The notes under the pieces were generated by a model. The model was not told the DNA's origin, made no database searches, and saw nothing but the letters and a program-made list of their open reading frames with translations. DNA of 64,000 bases, taken from positions 1 to 64,000 of the forward strand of contig NZ_JAOANI010000022.1 of NCBI RefSeq assembly GCF_025318105.1, written 5' to 3'. This stretch comes from Venatoribacter pacificus. Lineage in GTDB: Bacteria; Pseudomonadota; Gammaproteobacteria; Pseudomonadales; Oceanobacteraceae. A program made the position numbers and the translations under genes. Below are positions 1-7,983 of the stretch, one piece after another (positions within the stretch are counted from its first letter, which is position 1; the number at the start of each line of letters is the position of its first letter).

Positions 1-168
1 GGGAATCGGTTACTGCTCACCGATGGAATACGAGCAAATAGCAGCATGAAAATGAACGTGTCCGTTTTATCGGGGCAAGATCACGCGCTAAAGCGCGCCC
101 ATTAACTTTGCGTTAGAACCCCGCACTACCCTTTCTTAACCTGCCGCAAGTCCGCTGTCCTCAATCAG

Positions 169-906
169 TCACCCCTGACCCGCCTGCGGTACCTGTTTTT
201 CCAGTTCAGCCACCAAACCGGGCTCCAGCTTTAACTGCCGGGCCAGTTCCTGCAGGTAGGCTTTTTCCATAAAGTTCTGTTCATCTACGATTAACACCGA
301 GGCCAGATAGACTTCGGCGGCTTCTTCCGGTGTTTTTACCTGAGCGGCTATTTCTGCCGGGTCGAGTGGCTTGCGCAGTTCCTGTTCCACAAAGCGGTTT
401 ACCTCTGCCGTTGCGCCCATAGCCTGTACTGCGTTGCTGATGCGTTGTTGTTCGGCATCGTCGATATGGCCGTCGGCTTTGGCGGCGGCAATCATGGCGG
501 ATAACAGCAGCAGGCTTTCACGTTCGCTCGGTGCGGGGGCGCTGATAGCGGCCTGTTCTGGCAAAGCCGCGGCCGGAATCTGAAGTGCGGCATCATGGTC
601 GCTACCAGCAGCCGCTGCGTTTTTTCCGGCTTTCCAGCTCTGGTAGGTTTTAAAGGCAACAGCAGCCAGCGCGGCGCTGCCACCAACCTTCAGCGCAGTT
701 GACCCAAGCTTGCGGCCGCTTTTTGAGCCCAGCAGCAAACCCAGTGCACCGCCACCCAAAGCGCCTTTGGCCAGGGTCGATAAGGTATCACTGCGCGCCT
801 CGCCTTCGGCAGGAATATTCAAAGCCTTCTCCGCGCCCTGCTTACCTTGCTGGGCAAGATCCGTGGCAGAGCTGAGGAACAGATTCACCAGTCCTTTAAT
901 ATCCAT
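169..906 (-). CDS. DUF533 (YebE-like) membrane-associated protein
   Basis: A 245-residue protein of the DUF533 / YebE family. The N-terminal half holds a small amphipathic start, a Gly-rich hydrophobic stretch (GALGGGALGLLLGSKSG, about residues 48-66) and a second Ala-rich segment, so it is probably attached to the inner membrane. The C-terminal half (about 130-240) is an all-helical TerB-like domain with the typical AMIAAAKADGHIDDAEQQRI motif, an acidic metal-binding-like loop. The biochemical role of the family is not established. The start is the ATG at 904-906. It stands alone; the 168 bases downstream to the window edge hold nothing I can recognise. Confidence 0.85.
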   Translation of the reverse strand: MDIKGLVNLFLSSATDLAQQGKQGAEKALNIPAEGEARSDTLSTLAKGALGGGALGLLLGSKSGRKLGSTALKVGGSAALAAVAFKTYQSWKAGKNAAAAGSDHDAALQIPAAALPEQAAISAPAPSERESLLLLSAMIAAAKADGHIDDAEQQRISNAVQAMGATAEVNRFVEQELRKPLDPAEIAAQVKTPEEAAEVYLASVLIVDEQNFMEKAYLQELARQLKLEPGLVAELEKQVPQAGQG

Positions 907-1103
907 AACGCATACCTGATAACAAATGAGTCCATTACCAGTATGCGGATTTAAATTTAAGCTTGGGTCAGGGATTGTGAGGAATGGTCAGGCCGGGCAT
1001 GCAAGGTTATGCGATAAAATTTACACAATAATAAGCAGGCAGCGCAGTCACAGAGGTTAACAGCCGCAGTCTGAGCCGCTACTATCATTCCGTTACTCAT
1101 TAA

Positions 1104-1673
1104 GTGCCGACGGAATTATTTATGAGCAGGGACGCAGAAAAAACCATATTTACCGCGCAGTTATTCGCTCCGGCAAAAGCCGCTGGTGATGATCTTCGGG
1201 CATTTCTTATTCTGCCTAAAGAAGTCAGCGATCTGCTGCCCCGCCGTGGCCGCACCAGTGTCGAAGGCACCATCAATAATCACCCGTTTCAGGTAACTCT
1301 GGAGCCGGACGGCCAGCTCAGCCACTGGCTTAAAATGGATAAAACCCTGTATGAGGCCTGTGGCGCAACAACAGGTGAGACGGTCACTGTAGAAATTGCT
1401 GCCATGCAAAAGGAGCCGGAGCCTGCGCTGCCCGAAGATTTTCAGGCTCGTATTGATGCCTCACCGCAAGCTAAAGCGGTATGGGAAGCAACAACCACCA
1501 TTGCCCGGGTCGACTGGATTCACTGGATTGAGTCTGCCACGCAGGCCAAAACCCGTGTAACCCGTATCGAAAACGCCTGCGATATGCTCGCCTCGGGTAA
1601 AAAGCGGGTGTGCTGTTTTGATCAGTCCGGGTTTTACAGTAAGGCTTTGCGCTCGCCGGACGTTAAAACCTGA
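1104..1673 (+). CDS. YdeI/OmdA family protein with DUF1905 domain
   Basis: 189 residues in two parts. Residues about 10-100 are a DUF1905 beta-barrel-like domain (FLILPKEV, TINNHPFQVTLEPDGQ, GATTGETVTVEI). Residues about 110-170 are a YdeI/OmpD-associated helical segment (LPEDFQARIDASPQAKAVWE, then DWIHWIESATQAKTRVTRIENACDML shortened to the usual WI..A....R..RI pattern). The family is linked to bacteriocin protection in E. coli; the mechanism is unknown. Two starts are possible, GTG at 1104 or ATG at 1122; the second loses only six residues. No operon partner is seen on this strand. Confidence 0.8.
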   Translation: MPTELFMSRDAEKTIFTAQLFAPAKAAGDDLRAFLILPKEVSDLLPRRGRTSVEGTINNHPFQVTLEPDGQLSHWLKMDKTLYEACGATTGETVTVEIAAMQKEPEPALPEDFQARIDASPQAKAVWEATTTIARVDWIHWIESATQAKTRVTRIENACDMLASGKKRVCCFDQSGFYSKALRSPDVKT

Positions 1674-1743
1674 ACGGAATTAAAAGCCTGACAGAGCTGA
1701 CGCCCAGCTCAGATCAGCCCAGTCCTGCACAGCCAAACAGGCA

Positions 1744-2127
1744 TTATTCCGCACATAATTCTTTATCGCTGTAACGGGTGCTGAGATAGCGCTTCTGTGC
1801 TCTGGTTAATTTCTGAAAAATCAGCCGGTAAGAATGATCGACCATGCGTTCCAGCTCGCCGTCGGGCACATCGCCGTCCAGCAGCACTGTATTCCAGTGG
1901 GTTTTATTCATGTGGTAGCCGGCAATGACCGCGCTGAATACATCACGTAATTCCACCGCCTGCTGCGGATCACACTTCAGGTTAATGCGCGCTTTGCCGT
2001 CTTTTTCGTACAGCAGGGCAAACATTTTGTCCTGTACTTTATAAACATAAGCATCCGGGCCGAAGGGAAAATCCTCCAGCGCTTCGGGCTTGCTCAGCAG
2101 GTAAGTACGCAGGGTCTGAAAATTCAT
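1744..2127 (-). CDS. MmcQ/YjbR family protein
   Basis: 127 residues of the YjbR/MmcQ fold, a small double-wing DNA-binding-like domain. Recognisable parts are the N-terminal LLSKPEALEDFPFGPDAYVYKV, the KMFALL strand, INLKCDPQQAVELR, and the C-terminal NKTHWNTVLLDGDVPD followed by the helix ERMVDHSYRLIFQKL (each family hallmark). Length matches the family. It lies 35 bp after the start-proximal end of the thioredoxin-fold gene upstream on the same strand, so the two may be co-transcribed. The function of this family is not established beyond likely nucleic-acid binding. Confidence 0.85.
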   Translation of the reverse strand: MNFQTLRTYLLSKPEALEDFPFGPDAYVYKVQDKMFALLYEKDGKARINLKCDPQQAVELRDVFSAVIAGYHMNKTHWNTVLLDGDVPDGELERMVDHSYRLIFQKLTRAQKRYLSTRYSDKELCAE

Positions 2128-2162
2128 AATCTGAAACCTGACAATAACGAAGTCTGATACGT

Positions 2163-2801
2163 TTAAAGCAGTTTTTTAACCGCCGCATAATCGGTGCCGC
2201 GCACACGCTGATAACCGACATATACCGTTGGATAGCCGCCAATGCCCAGTGCTTTTAACAACCAGGTTTGCTTGGCGGGTTTTTCCACATCGTAATCCAG
2301 ATAATCAACATTATGTTCGGCAAATTCGCCGCGCAGCTTTTTGCAGTAGCCACACCATGTGGTGCCATAGAGCACAATGCGCGGAGCGCCGTTGTCATCA
2401 AAGTGTTTGGCAAAAATGCGTTGTTCCTGCGCGGTTAAAGCCTGTTCGCCAAAGTTATTGGCCAGAATCGAGGCGTAGTGAGCGGCGTTGTAGCCCTGCA
2501 TACGTTCGCGGCCAACCAGCAGAGTGGGCACGGTACGCGGGTTGCCGTAACGCTCTGCGCCTTGCGGGTCGCGGTCGGTAACAACAATTTCGGCATCAAT
2601 ATAACGGCGGCGCAGTTCGGCGCTGGCGTCATTGCAGGGCTCGCCGCAACCGCTGTTAATCAGCAACACCGCCCGTGGATTTCCGGCGCTGTCATACACA
2701 CCGGAACCACTGACACGGGCAAACCAGTCATTCAGGGTGTCGCCGAGCGGCAGGTAAATATAGGCCGCGACAGCTGCGGCCAGTAACAGCAATTTTTTCA
2801 T
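2163..2801 (-). CDS. Secreted or membrane-anchored double thioredoxin-fold (glutaredoxin-like) protein
   Basis: 212 residues. An N-terminal hydrophobic segment (KKLLLLAAAVAAYIYLPLG) predicts export or anchoring. Two thioredoxin-like modules follow. The first, about 45-110, carries an SGCGEPC cysteine cluster and a cis-proline loop VPTLLVG. The second, about 140-212, is a glutaredoxin domain with the redox motif CGYC and the loop YPTVYVG. Such proteins exchange disulfides in the periplasm; the partner cannot be read from the sequence. The start is ATG at 2799-2801. It lies 31 bp downstream of alr on the same strand, so an alr transcript could extend into it. Confidence 0.75.
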   Translation of the reverse strand: MKKLLLLAAAVAAYIYLPLGDTLNDWFARVSGSGVYDSAGNPRAVLLINSGCGEPCNDASAELRRRYIDAEIVVTDRDPQGAERYGNPRTVPTLLVGRERMQGYNAAHYASILANNFGEQALTAQEQRIFAKHFDDNGAPRIVLYGTTWCGYCKKLRGEFAEHNVDYLDYDVEKPAKQTWLLKALGIGGYPTVYVGYQRVRGTDYAAVKKLL

Positions 2802-2832
2802 GCCTTACGTCCTTATATGGCGCATTCAGGGA

Positions 2833-3948
2833 TCAGGGATTAAGTACGGTTGCGCCATCGCTGGGCAGTTCGCGCGCCACGCGTTTTACCCGTGACGTCA
2901 GCTGGCAGAACAACTCATAGCTGATGGTGCCGCACAGTTCTGCGATACGGTCAACGCTGAGATGTTCACCCCAAAGCTCAACCGGCGAACCGATCTGCGC
3001 GTGCGGATGGTCGGTAAGATCGACGGTGATCATATCCATCGACACCCGGCCTATCAGCGGGCATTCAACCCCATCCACCAGCACTGGCGTGCCGGCCGGG
3101 GCATGGCGCGGATAACCATCACCATAGCCAATAGCGACAACGCCCACACGAGTGTCACGTTCAGCCGTCCAGTCACCGCCGTAACCCACGGTTTCACCAG
3201 CGGGTACGTCGTGGGTGCTGATTAATTGCGATTCGAGGCTCATTACCGCTTTCAGGCCCAGCTCGGCGGCGCTTTTATAATTCAGCGGCGAGCTGCCATA
3301 GAGCATGATGCCGGGGCGGCTCAAGCCTTCGGCGACCAGTTCATCGTTGATGCGTTTTTCGGTGAGCAGGCCAGCACTGTTGCTGATGCTCAGTGGTACC
3401 GGCCAATCGTGGCTGTAGAGGGTATCAAGCTGAGTGGCGAGTACCGGTGACTGCCATTCATCGGCGCTGGAGAAGTGCGAGATTACATAGCGCAATTCCA
3501 GTTGTTCGTCGGCGCTGATCAGGGCGAGAATGTCGTCGGCCTCGCTGACGCGGAACCCTAAGCGGTTCATGCCACTGTTGATCTTCAGCCACACGCCTAC
3601 CGGCTGACTCAGCGTGGCGCTGGCCCGGTCCTGCAGCTGTTTGCGGTGATGCACCACCAGCTGAATTTTGTGTTCGGCGGCCAGTGTCCATTCGTGCGCG
3701 TCGTAAGCGCCCTGCAACACCACCAGCGGACGGCGGATACCGGCTTCGCGTAGGGCCAGCGCCTCATCGACACAGGCCACGGCAAAGCCGTCGGCGCTGC
3801 TCAGGGCGCGTGCACAGTTGACCAGCCCGTGGCCATAGCCGTTGGCTTTGATCACCGCATAGGCTTTCCCGCTGACGCTGGATTTGGCCAATTGGTAATT
3901 GTGGCGGAAGTGAGACCAGTTGATTAATGCGCGCGTTGGACGTGTCAT
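2833..3948 (-). CDS. alr: Alanine racemase
   Basis: A PLP-dependent racemase that makes D-alanine for peptidoglycan in the cytoplasm. The PLP lysine lies in YAVIKANGYGHGL near residue 34 of the chosen protein, and the second catalytic tyrosine region is VAIGYGDGYPR. Near the C-terminus are the VSMDMITVDLT motif and LWGE. The open frame extends 54 bases upstream to a TTG, but homologs begin close to TRPTRALINWSHFRHN, so I use the ATG at 3946-3948 (371 residues). In Pseudomonas relatives alr usually follows dnaB; here about 19 kb separates them. Confidence 0.95.
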   Translation of the reverse strand: MTRPTRALINWSHFRHNYQLAKSSVSGKAYAVIKANGYGHGLVNCARALSSADGFAVACVDEALALREAGIRRPLVVLQGAYDAHEWTLAAEHKIQLVVHHRKQLQDRASATLSQPVGVWLKINSGMNRLGFRVSEADDILALISADEQLELRYVISHFSSADEWQSPVLATQLDTLYSHDWPVPLSISNSAGLLTEKRINDELVAEGLSRPGIMLYGSSPLNYKSAAELGLKAVMSLESQLISTHDVPAGETVGYGGDWTAERDTRVGVVAIGYGDGYPRHAPAGTPVLVDGVECPLIGRVSMDMITVDLTDHPHAQIGSPVELWGEHLSVDRIAELCGTISYELFCQLTSRVKRVARELPSDGATVLNP

Positions 3949-4194
3949 GGGCGTGGGAACCACCTCGAAAATAGGTACAATAGCGCTTTGGCCCAGCCAC
4001 AACCAGTGATGCCGGTATCAATAACGCAACCGCCACTACCGTACGCGATGCTGCAGTGATATTGAATGCCGGGTATTTAGTGCAGGGCCGCCGGAGTACA
4101 ATGCCGGCAGAATCCGCCGGGCGGCCATTATGTCAGGCCTGTCCGGCAAAAACACCCGCTGCCCTCTGGCCGCAAACCCGCTACGGAAACCACC

Positions 4195-5421
4195 ATGCCC
4201 TGTCATCCACTGTTTACCGACAAAACCATTGCCCTCTCGGCAACGCTGGCGGCGACCATTGGCCTGGAAGAGGCCGTGTTGCTGACCGTACTGAACGATG
4301 CCGCCAGTATTCAGGGTCAGCAATGGGTGCGGCTTCATTATCAGGCGCTGCGTAACCAGTTACCGTTCTGGGATGATGTCAGCATCCGCCGGGTGCTGCG
4401 CAGCCTGCTCGATAAAGGCCTGCTCAGCCTGCAGGGCACGATGTTTCCCGATGGCGACGGCCTGACTTACGCCTTTAACGCCGAGCAAGCGCCTTATTAT
4501 CCGTCCGAAGCACCGGCATCCCGTGCCCAGGCGGAAGCCTCTGCTCAGCCACGCCAGACCATTGCAGCCCCCCTGCCGGGCCACTTTAAACAGCCGCTGG
4601 AATCACGCTGGCAGCCGCAGGAAGACACCCTCGCACGGCTTGAGCAACATGGCATACCGCGCAGCTTTGCCTGGGCGCAAATGGATGCCTTTATTCTGCA
4701 GGGGCAGGAACAGGGCGCAAACCGCAATGACTGGAACACCCGCTTCTTCCGCCATGTGAAGAGTCAGTGGGTATTCACTCAGAACGATGCACAAAAGCAG
4801 CAGCGTACCCTTGAACGTGGTTTTCAGGGCGGTGTTCAGCCGCCCGGCAACCATCAGGAACGCAGTGCGTTTAAGCCCGTGCAGGATGAAGCCGCCGCCA
4901 TCAGCCTTGATTGGCAACCCAGTCAGGATGCCTGCCAGATACTGCAGCGCGCCGGTATCGACCCGCAGTTTATTACCGATGCCGTGGCCGAGTTTGTGCT
5001 CTATTGGGCCGAACGCGGCGATGCGTTTAAGACCTGGAACAGCAAATTTATTCAGCAGGTGCGCCAGCAATGGGCGCGCTACAGCGCCTCGGTGGAACAC
5101 TCCTCCCTGCCCACCCGTATTCCCGATAACTGGCAACCGGCCGAAGACTGCTACGACATTCTTGCCATGGGCCATATCGACCGTCAGTTTGCTCAGGATC
5201 TGGTGCCGGAATTTGTGCTTTACTGGCGCGACTCCAATCAGGTACACAACAGCTGGAACAGCCGTTTTCTGCAATACGTTAAACAGCAATGGGGCAAGCG
5301 TTTAGCCCAGACTTCGTCAGGAGAATCCTATGGCACGCACACCGGACAGCACACAACTGCTCAACCGGGTTACGCAACAGCTGAAGCAAGTGTCCAGCGA
5401 CTCAAAGACACCAGCTGGTGA
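4195..5421 (+). CDS. DnaT-like protein with three DnaT C-terminal-type repeats
   Basis: 408 residues. The first ~100 resemble a winged helix (IGLEEAVLLTVLNDAA, then VSIRRVLRSLLDKGLL). Three copies of a ~58-residue module follow at about 136-192, 237-293 and 309-366. Each has the pattern W-Q-P-x-x-D ... I ... F ... W-N-x-[KR]-F ... V-[KR]-x-Q-W, which matches the single C-terminal DnaT domain of E. coli that binds ssDNA and primosome partners. The linkers are Gln/Ala-rich. The last ~30 residues are translated from sequence shared with the next gene in another frame (92 nt overlap). With the downstream P-like gene this looks like a helicase-loading pair acting on DnaB. The exact role is inference. 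Confidence 0.75.
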   Translation: MPCHPLFTDKTIALSATLAATIGLEEAVLLTVLNDAASIQGQQWVRLHYQALRNQLPFWDDVSIRRVLRSLLDKGLLSLQGTMFPDGDGLTYAFNAEQAPYYPSEAPASRAQAEASAQPRQTIAAPLPGHFKQPLESRWQPQEDTLARLEQHGIPRSFAWAQMDAFILQGQEQGANRNDWNTRFFRHVKSQWVFTQNDAQKQQRTLERGFQGGVQPPGNHQERSAFKPVQDEAAAISLDWQPSQDACQILQRAGIDPQFITDAVAEFVLYWAERGDAFKTWNSKFIQQVRQQWARYSASVEHSSLPTRIPDNWQPAEDCYDILAMGHIDRQFAQDLVPEFVLYWRDSNQVHNSWNSRFLQYVKQQWGKRLAQTSSGESYGTHTGQHTTAQPGYATAEASVQRLKDTSW

Positions 5422-5998
5422 AGCCCAGGCGCATGAGCCGAGCGTGGAGCAGAAAGAAGCCATTAACCAGATTTTTGAGCTGTTCCGCTTTAATTATCAC
5501 AACCAGTTTTTAAAGGCCTTTCCCGACCTCGACACCATGATTATGGCAAAGCGGTTATGGGCGCGCCTGCTGGGTGAATACAGCGGTGACGTGATGATGC
5601 GCGCCGCCGAAAGAGCGGTAAAAGAGAGCAGCTTTTTACCCAACGTGCATGAAGTTGTGGCGCGTTGCGACGTGGCCGACAGCCTGGGTTTACCCTCGGC
5701 CCATGCCGCCTTTATGGAAGCCTGCCGCGCGCCATCACCGAAAAAAGAATTCAACTGGAGTCATCCGGCGGTGTATTACGCCGGCCGTGCCAGCGACTGG
5801 TTTTTTCTGGCCAATAACGTCGAAGAAAAAACCTTCCCGGTGTTTAAACGCAATTATGAAATACTGATAAAGCGCCTGCAGAATGGCGAAAGTATTGAGA
5901 TGGACATTACCAAAGCCCTGCCGGAACACAGCGAAACACCGCTGCCGCGTAAAGAGCAGCAACAGCGGTTGCAGGAACTGAAGAAGCAGTTAAGTTAA
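5330..5998 (+). CDS. Phage lambda P-like replication protein (putative DnaB helicase loader)
   Basis: 222 residues. After a polar, disordered N-terminus the core reads INQIFELFRFNYHNQF, then AKRLWARLLGEYSGDVMMRA and SSFLPNVHEVVARC, which is the replication protein P pattern of lambdoid phages and their chromosomal relatives. A second conserved block, WSHPAVYYAGRASDWFF, is typical of the chromosomal versions. A clear ribosome site (AGGAGA, 5319-5324) precedes the ATG at 5330, although this lies 92 nt inside the preceding gene. The C-terminus is Lys/Gln-rich and helical. It probably binds the DnaB hexamer and loads it onto DNA coated by the DnaT-like partner. No other phage gene is adjacent, so it looks domesticated rather than part of a prophage. 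Confidence 0.65.
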   Translation: MARTPDSTQLLNRVTQQLKQVSSDSKTPAGEAQAHEPSVEQKEAINQIFELFRFNYHNQFLKAFPDLDTMIMAKRLWARLLGEYSGDVMMRAAERAVKESSFLPNVHEVVARCDVADSLGLPSAHAAFMEACRAPSPKKEFNWSHPAVYYAGRASDWFFLANNVEEKTFPVFKRNYEILIKRLQNGESIEMDITKALPEHSETPLPRKEQQQRLQELKKQLS

Positions 5999-6029
5999 AA
6001 AAATCCCGGAATACTCCGGGATTTTTTTT
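5997..6029 (+). terminator. Rho-independent terminator after the DnaT/P-like pair
   Basis: A 10-bp perfect stem (AAATCCCGGA / TCCGGGATTT at 6001-6010 and 6015-6024) with a 4-base loop and a run of Ts. It lies directly after the stop codon of the P-like gene. The A-run on the other side lets it also act against transcription arriving from the right. Confidence 0.9.
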
Positions 6030-6075
6030 ATTTAAATCATGATGAAGCGCTGATTACACTTCAAAAGCCCTACCG

Positions 6076-7800
6076 TTAAGGCACCAGCGTCCAGCGCTGG
6101 TTATTCCCACCCCAGCTATACCAGGTTCCGGCGTTATCGCCGGCATTGCTGCCGTAACCATCCACCACCTGTTCCGGGAATGTACGCATAGCCACTGAGC
6201 CGTCGGCATTCAGGCTGAAACGCTGATTAGCATTGCCATTGCACTGCCAGATCATCAGGTTAGCGCCGTTGGCAAAGTTGCCGCCATTATCCAGACAAAA
6301 GCGGTTGTCCTGCTGGCTGCGGATTAATCCGCTGCTGGCGTCGTAATGCCATTTCTGCCAGTTGCCGTTATTGCAGGTCCACTGACCTACGTTGGTGCCG
6401 TTGCTCATGTTGGCATTGCTGATATCCAGACACAGGCCGGAGGCGTTATTAATAAACTGCACGTAGTCCACCGCTGGCGGAATATTGCCCGCCCGGAACG
6501 GTGCGTAAACCACACCGGCTTTATCCAGCTCTTCACCGGCGCGGCCATGCAGGCCAACAATCTGCCAGCCAGCCGGAGCATTAAAGGTCTGACAGCTGCC
6601 GCTGGTTGAGCCCGCCGCTACGCTGCGGTTCTGACTGGTGGTAAAGCGGCTGTAGAAAATACGGGTTCTGCCGTCTTTCTGGCCGCTGCACAGCTGCAGT
6701 GAGGTCAGATATTCGCCACTGTTGAGGTTCAGCACATGATCCGTACCGCCATTACCGCCGTGCGATAGCACAAAGCCATTGCTCAGGGTCAGGTCGATAC
6801 GGTCAACGCGGGAACCGGCGCGGATATTTACGCCGCTTACAGCCGGATTCTGCGGTAATACCGCCACATCGTTAAAATGCGTACCGTGCGGGCCACCAAA
6901 AGGATCGCTCAGCCGGCGGTCGGCCGGGGTGGAATAAACAAAGTCAGTTTGCAGCGGTGGGTGGTCAGACAGACGCAGACCATCGCTGGTGTTGTCGTCC
7001 TGACGCAGCAGGTGATAGACCGCATCCAGCCCGACAAAACCGTTATCGCGGAACAGTACTTTATCGACAATTTCGCAATCCGGGGCCGAGGTCTGCGGAT
7101 CACAGGTCAGGGCATCAGCGCCACTGACCGGCACATCGCCGTTACGCGACAGCTTGAGCCAGGCATCGCTGAAACCACGGTTCAGCAGCTCCCAGATATT
7201 ATCGCCGCCACGGGTATAACGGGTATTGGTATCGCCCATCACAATCACCGCATTACCGGCAGAATTGGCATCGATATAACTGATTAACTGGCGGATATTG
7301 CCACGACGGGCAGTCAGGTCGGCATCGCCCACCTGAGCCTGGGTATGCAGGTTATAGATATCCACATACACACCTTCTGCCAGACGGGTGCGCGCCAGGG
7401 TGAAACCCTTAGGGGTTAAACAATCAACGCCATTACAGTCTGCCCAGTGGACCCGCTCCCAGTCGCTGTACGGAAAGCGGCTGAGGGTATTCAGGCCACT
7501 GCCAATGCCCATGCCGCCGGTGGTGGCGGAGCGGTATGGATGGGTGTTGCAGGTGTCATAGAGTGCGGCGTGATAGTTAAAATCTTCCTGCACGTTCACC
7601 ACATCAAATTCGTTGATATAACAACTGATCTCTTCCGTGGCGCTCTGGCGCGGCGATACCGCACTGGAAAACAATTCCAGTAAACCGGCGACGTTGTAGG
7701 TGAGCGTACTGAAGCTGCCTTCCTGTGAGGCCGATACCTGAGCAGGCGCGGCACAGAGTGCGGCCAGCATCATGCCGGCGGTCAGCATGGATCTGTTCAT
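6076..7800 (-). CDS. Secreted endonuclease/exonuclease/phosphatase-fold enzyme with jacalin-like and ricin-B lectin domains
   Basis: 574 residues from the ATG at 7798-7800, which has an AAGGT ribosome site. A signal peptide (residues 1-~24, ending PAQVSAS) is followed by an EEP catalytic domain at about 27-300: TYNVAGL, NVQED for the metal-binding Glu, NLHTQAQ, GDTNTR for the active-site D-x-N, and the final SDHPPL. This fold includes neutral sphingomyelinases, nucleases and phosphodiesterases. A jacalin-type lectin domain follows (~310-450, GGPHGTHFND, RIDLTLSNG, GGNGGTDHVLNL), then a C-terminal ricin-type beta-trefoil (~455-574, three QxW-like repeats: NWQKW, NANQRF, NNQRWTL). It is probably exported and may bind glycans at its substrate surface. 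The substrate is not readable from the sequence. Confidence 0.8.
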   Translation of the reverse strand: MNRSMLTAGMMLAALCAAPAQVSASQEGSFSTLTYNVAGLLELFSSAVSPRQSATEEISCYINEFDVVNVQEDFNYHAALYDTCNTHPYRSATTGGMGIGSGLNTLSRFPYSDWERVHWADCNGVDCLTPKGFTLARTRLAEGVYVDIYNLHTQAQVGDADLTARRGNIRQLISYIDANSAGNAVIVMGDTNTRYTRGGDNIWELLNRGFSDAWLKLSRNGDVPVSGADALTCDPQTSAPDCEIVDKVLFRDNGFVGLDAVYHLLRQDDNTSDGLRLSDHPPLQTDFVYSTPADRRLSDPFGGPHGTHFNDVAVLPQNPAVSGVNIRAGSRVDRIDLTLSNGFVLSHGGNGGTDHVLNLNSGEYLTSLQLCSGQKDGRTRIFYSRFTTSQNRSVAAGSTSGSCQTFNAPAGWQIVGLHGRAGEELDKAGVVYAPFRAGNIPPAVDYVQFINNASGLCLDISNANMSNGTNVGQWTCNNGNWQKWHYDASSGLIRSQQDNRFCLDNGGNFANGANLMIWQCNGNANQRFSLNADGSVAMRTFPEQVVDGYGSNAGDNAGTWYSWGGNNQRWTLVP

Positions 7801-7839
7801 AAGAGTTACCTTCGTATTTATGATTATTATTTGGCCCAT

Positions 7840-7867
7840 CGCAATTCAATTGCGGTACTTTTGTACC
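7840..7867 (-). promoter_or_regulatory. Two adjacent dyads upstream of the EEP-lectin gene
   Basis: CGCAATT-C-AATTGCG (7840-7854) is a perfect 7-bp inverted repeat. It abuts GGTAC-TTTT-GTACC (7854-7867), a perfect 5-bp inverted repeat. They lie 40-67 bp upstream of the start codon, where operators commonly sit. The regulator is unknown. Confidence 0.45.
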
Positions 7868-7898
7868 ACATTAAAACTTGTCTGCGGCAGGACAACAC

Positions 7899-7975
7899 GG
7901 GCCGCTGCGTAACACGCCAGATGCCAGCAGCGGCCCATCATGACCCGGTGGCGAAAAACACTGGTTTTCGCCACC
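7899..7975. other. Two hairpins between the EEP-lectin gene and the PAP2 gene
   Basis: Stem 1 pairs 7899-7908 with 7927-7936 (10 bp, GC-rich). Stem 2 pairs 7947-7957 with 7965-7975 (11 bp, perfect, 7-base loop). Stem 2 begins 8 bp after the PAP2 stop codon (reading the minus strand) and may protect or end that transcript. Neither has a clear T-run. Confidence 0.5.
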
Positions 7976-7983
7976 ATGAACGA

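Noticed and set aside
4195..5998. Prophage carrying the P-like replication gene
   Set aside because: Flanking genes are alr and a secreted EEP enzyme; no integrase, structural or lysis genes are nearby. The GH25 gene at 19.9 kb is 14 kb away and also has no phage neighbours.
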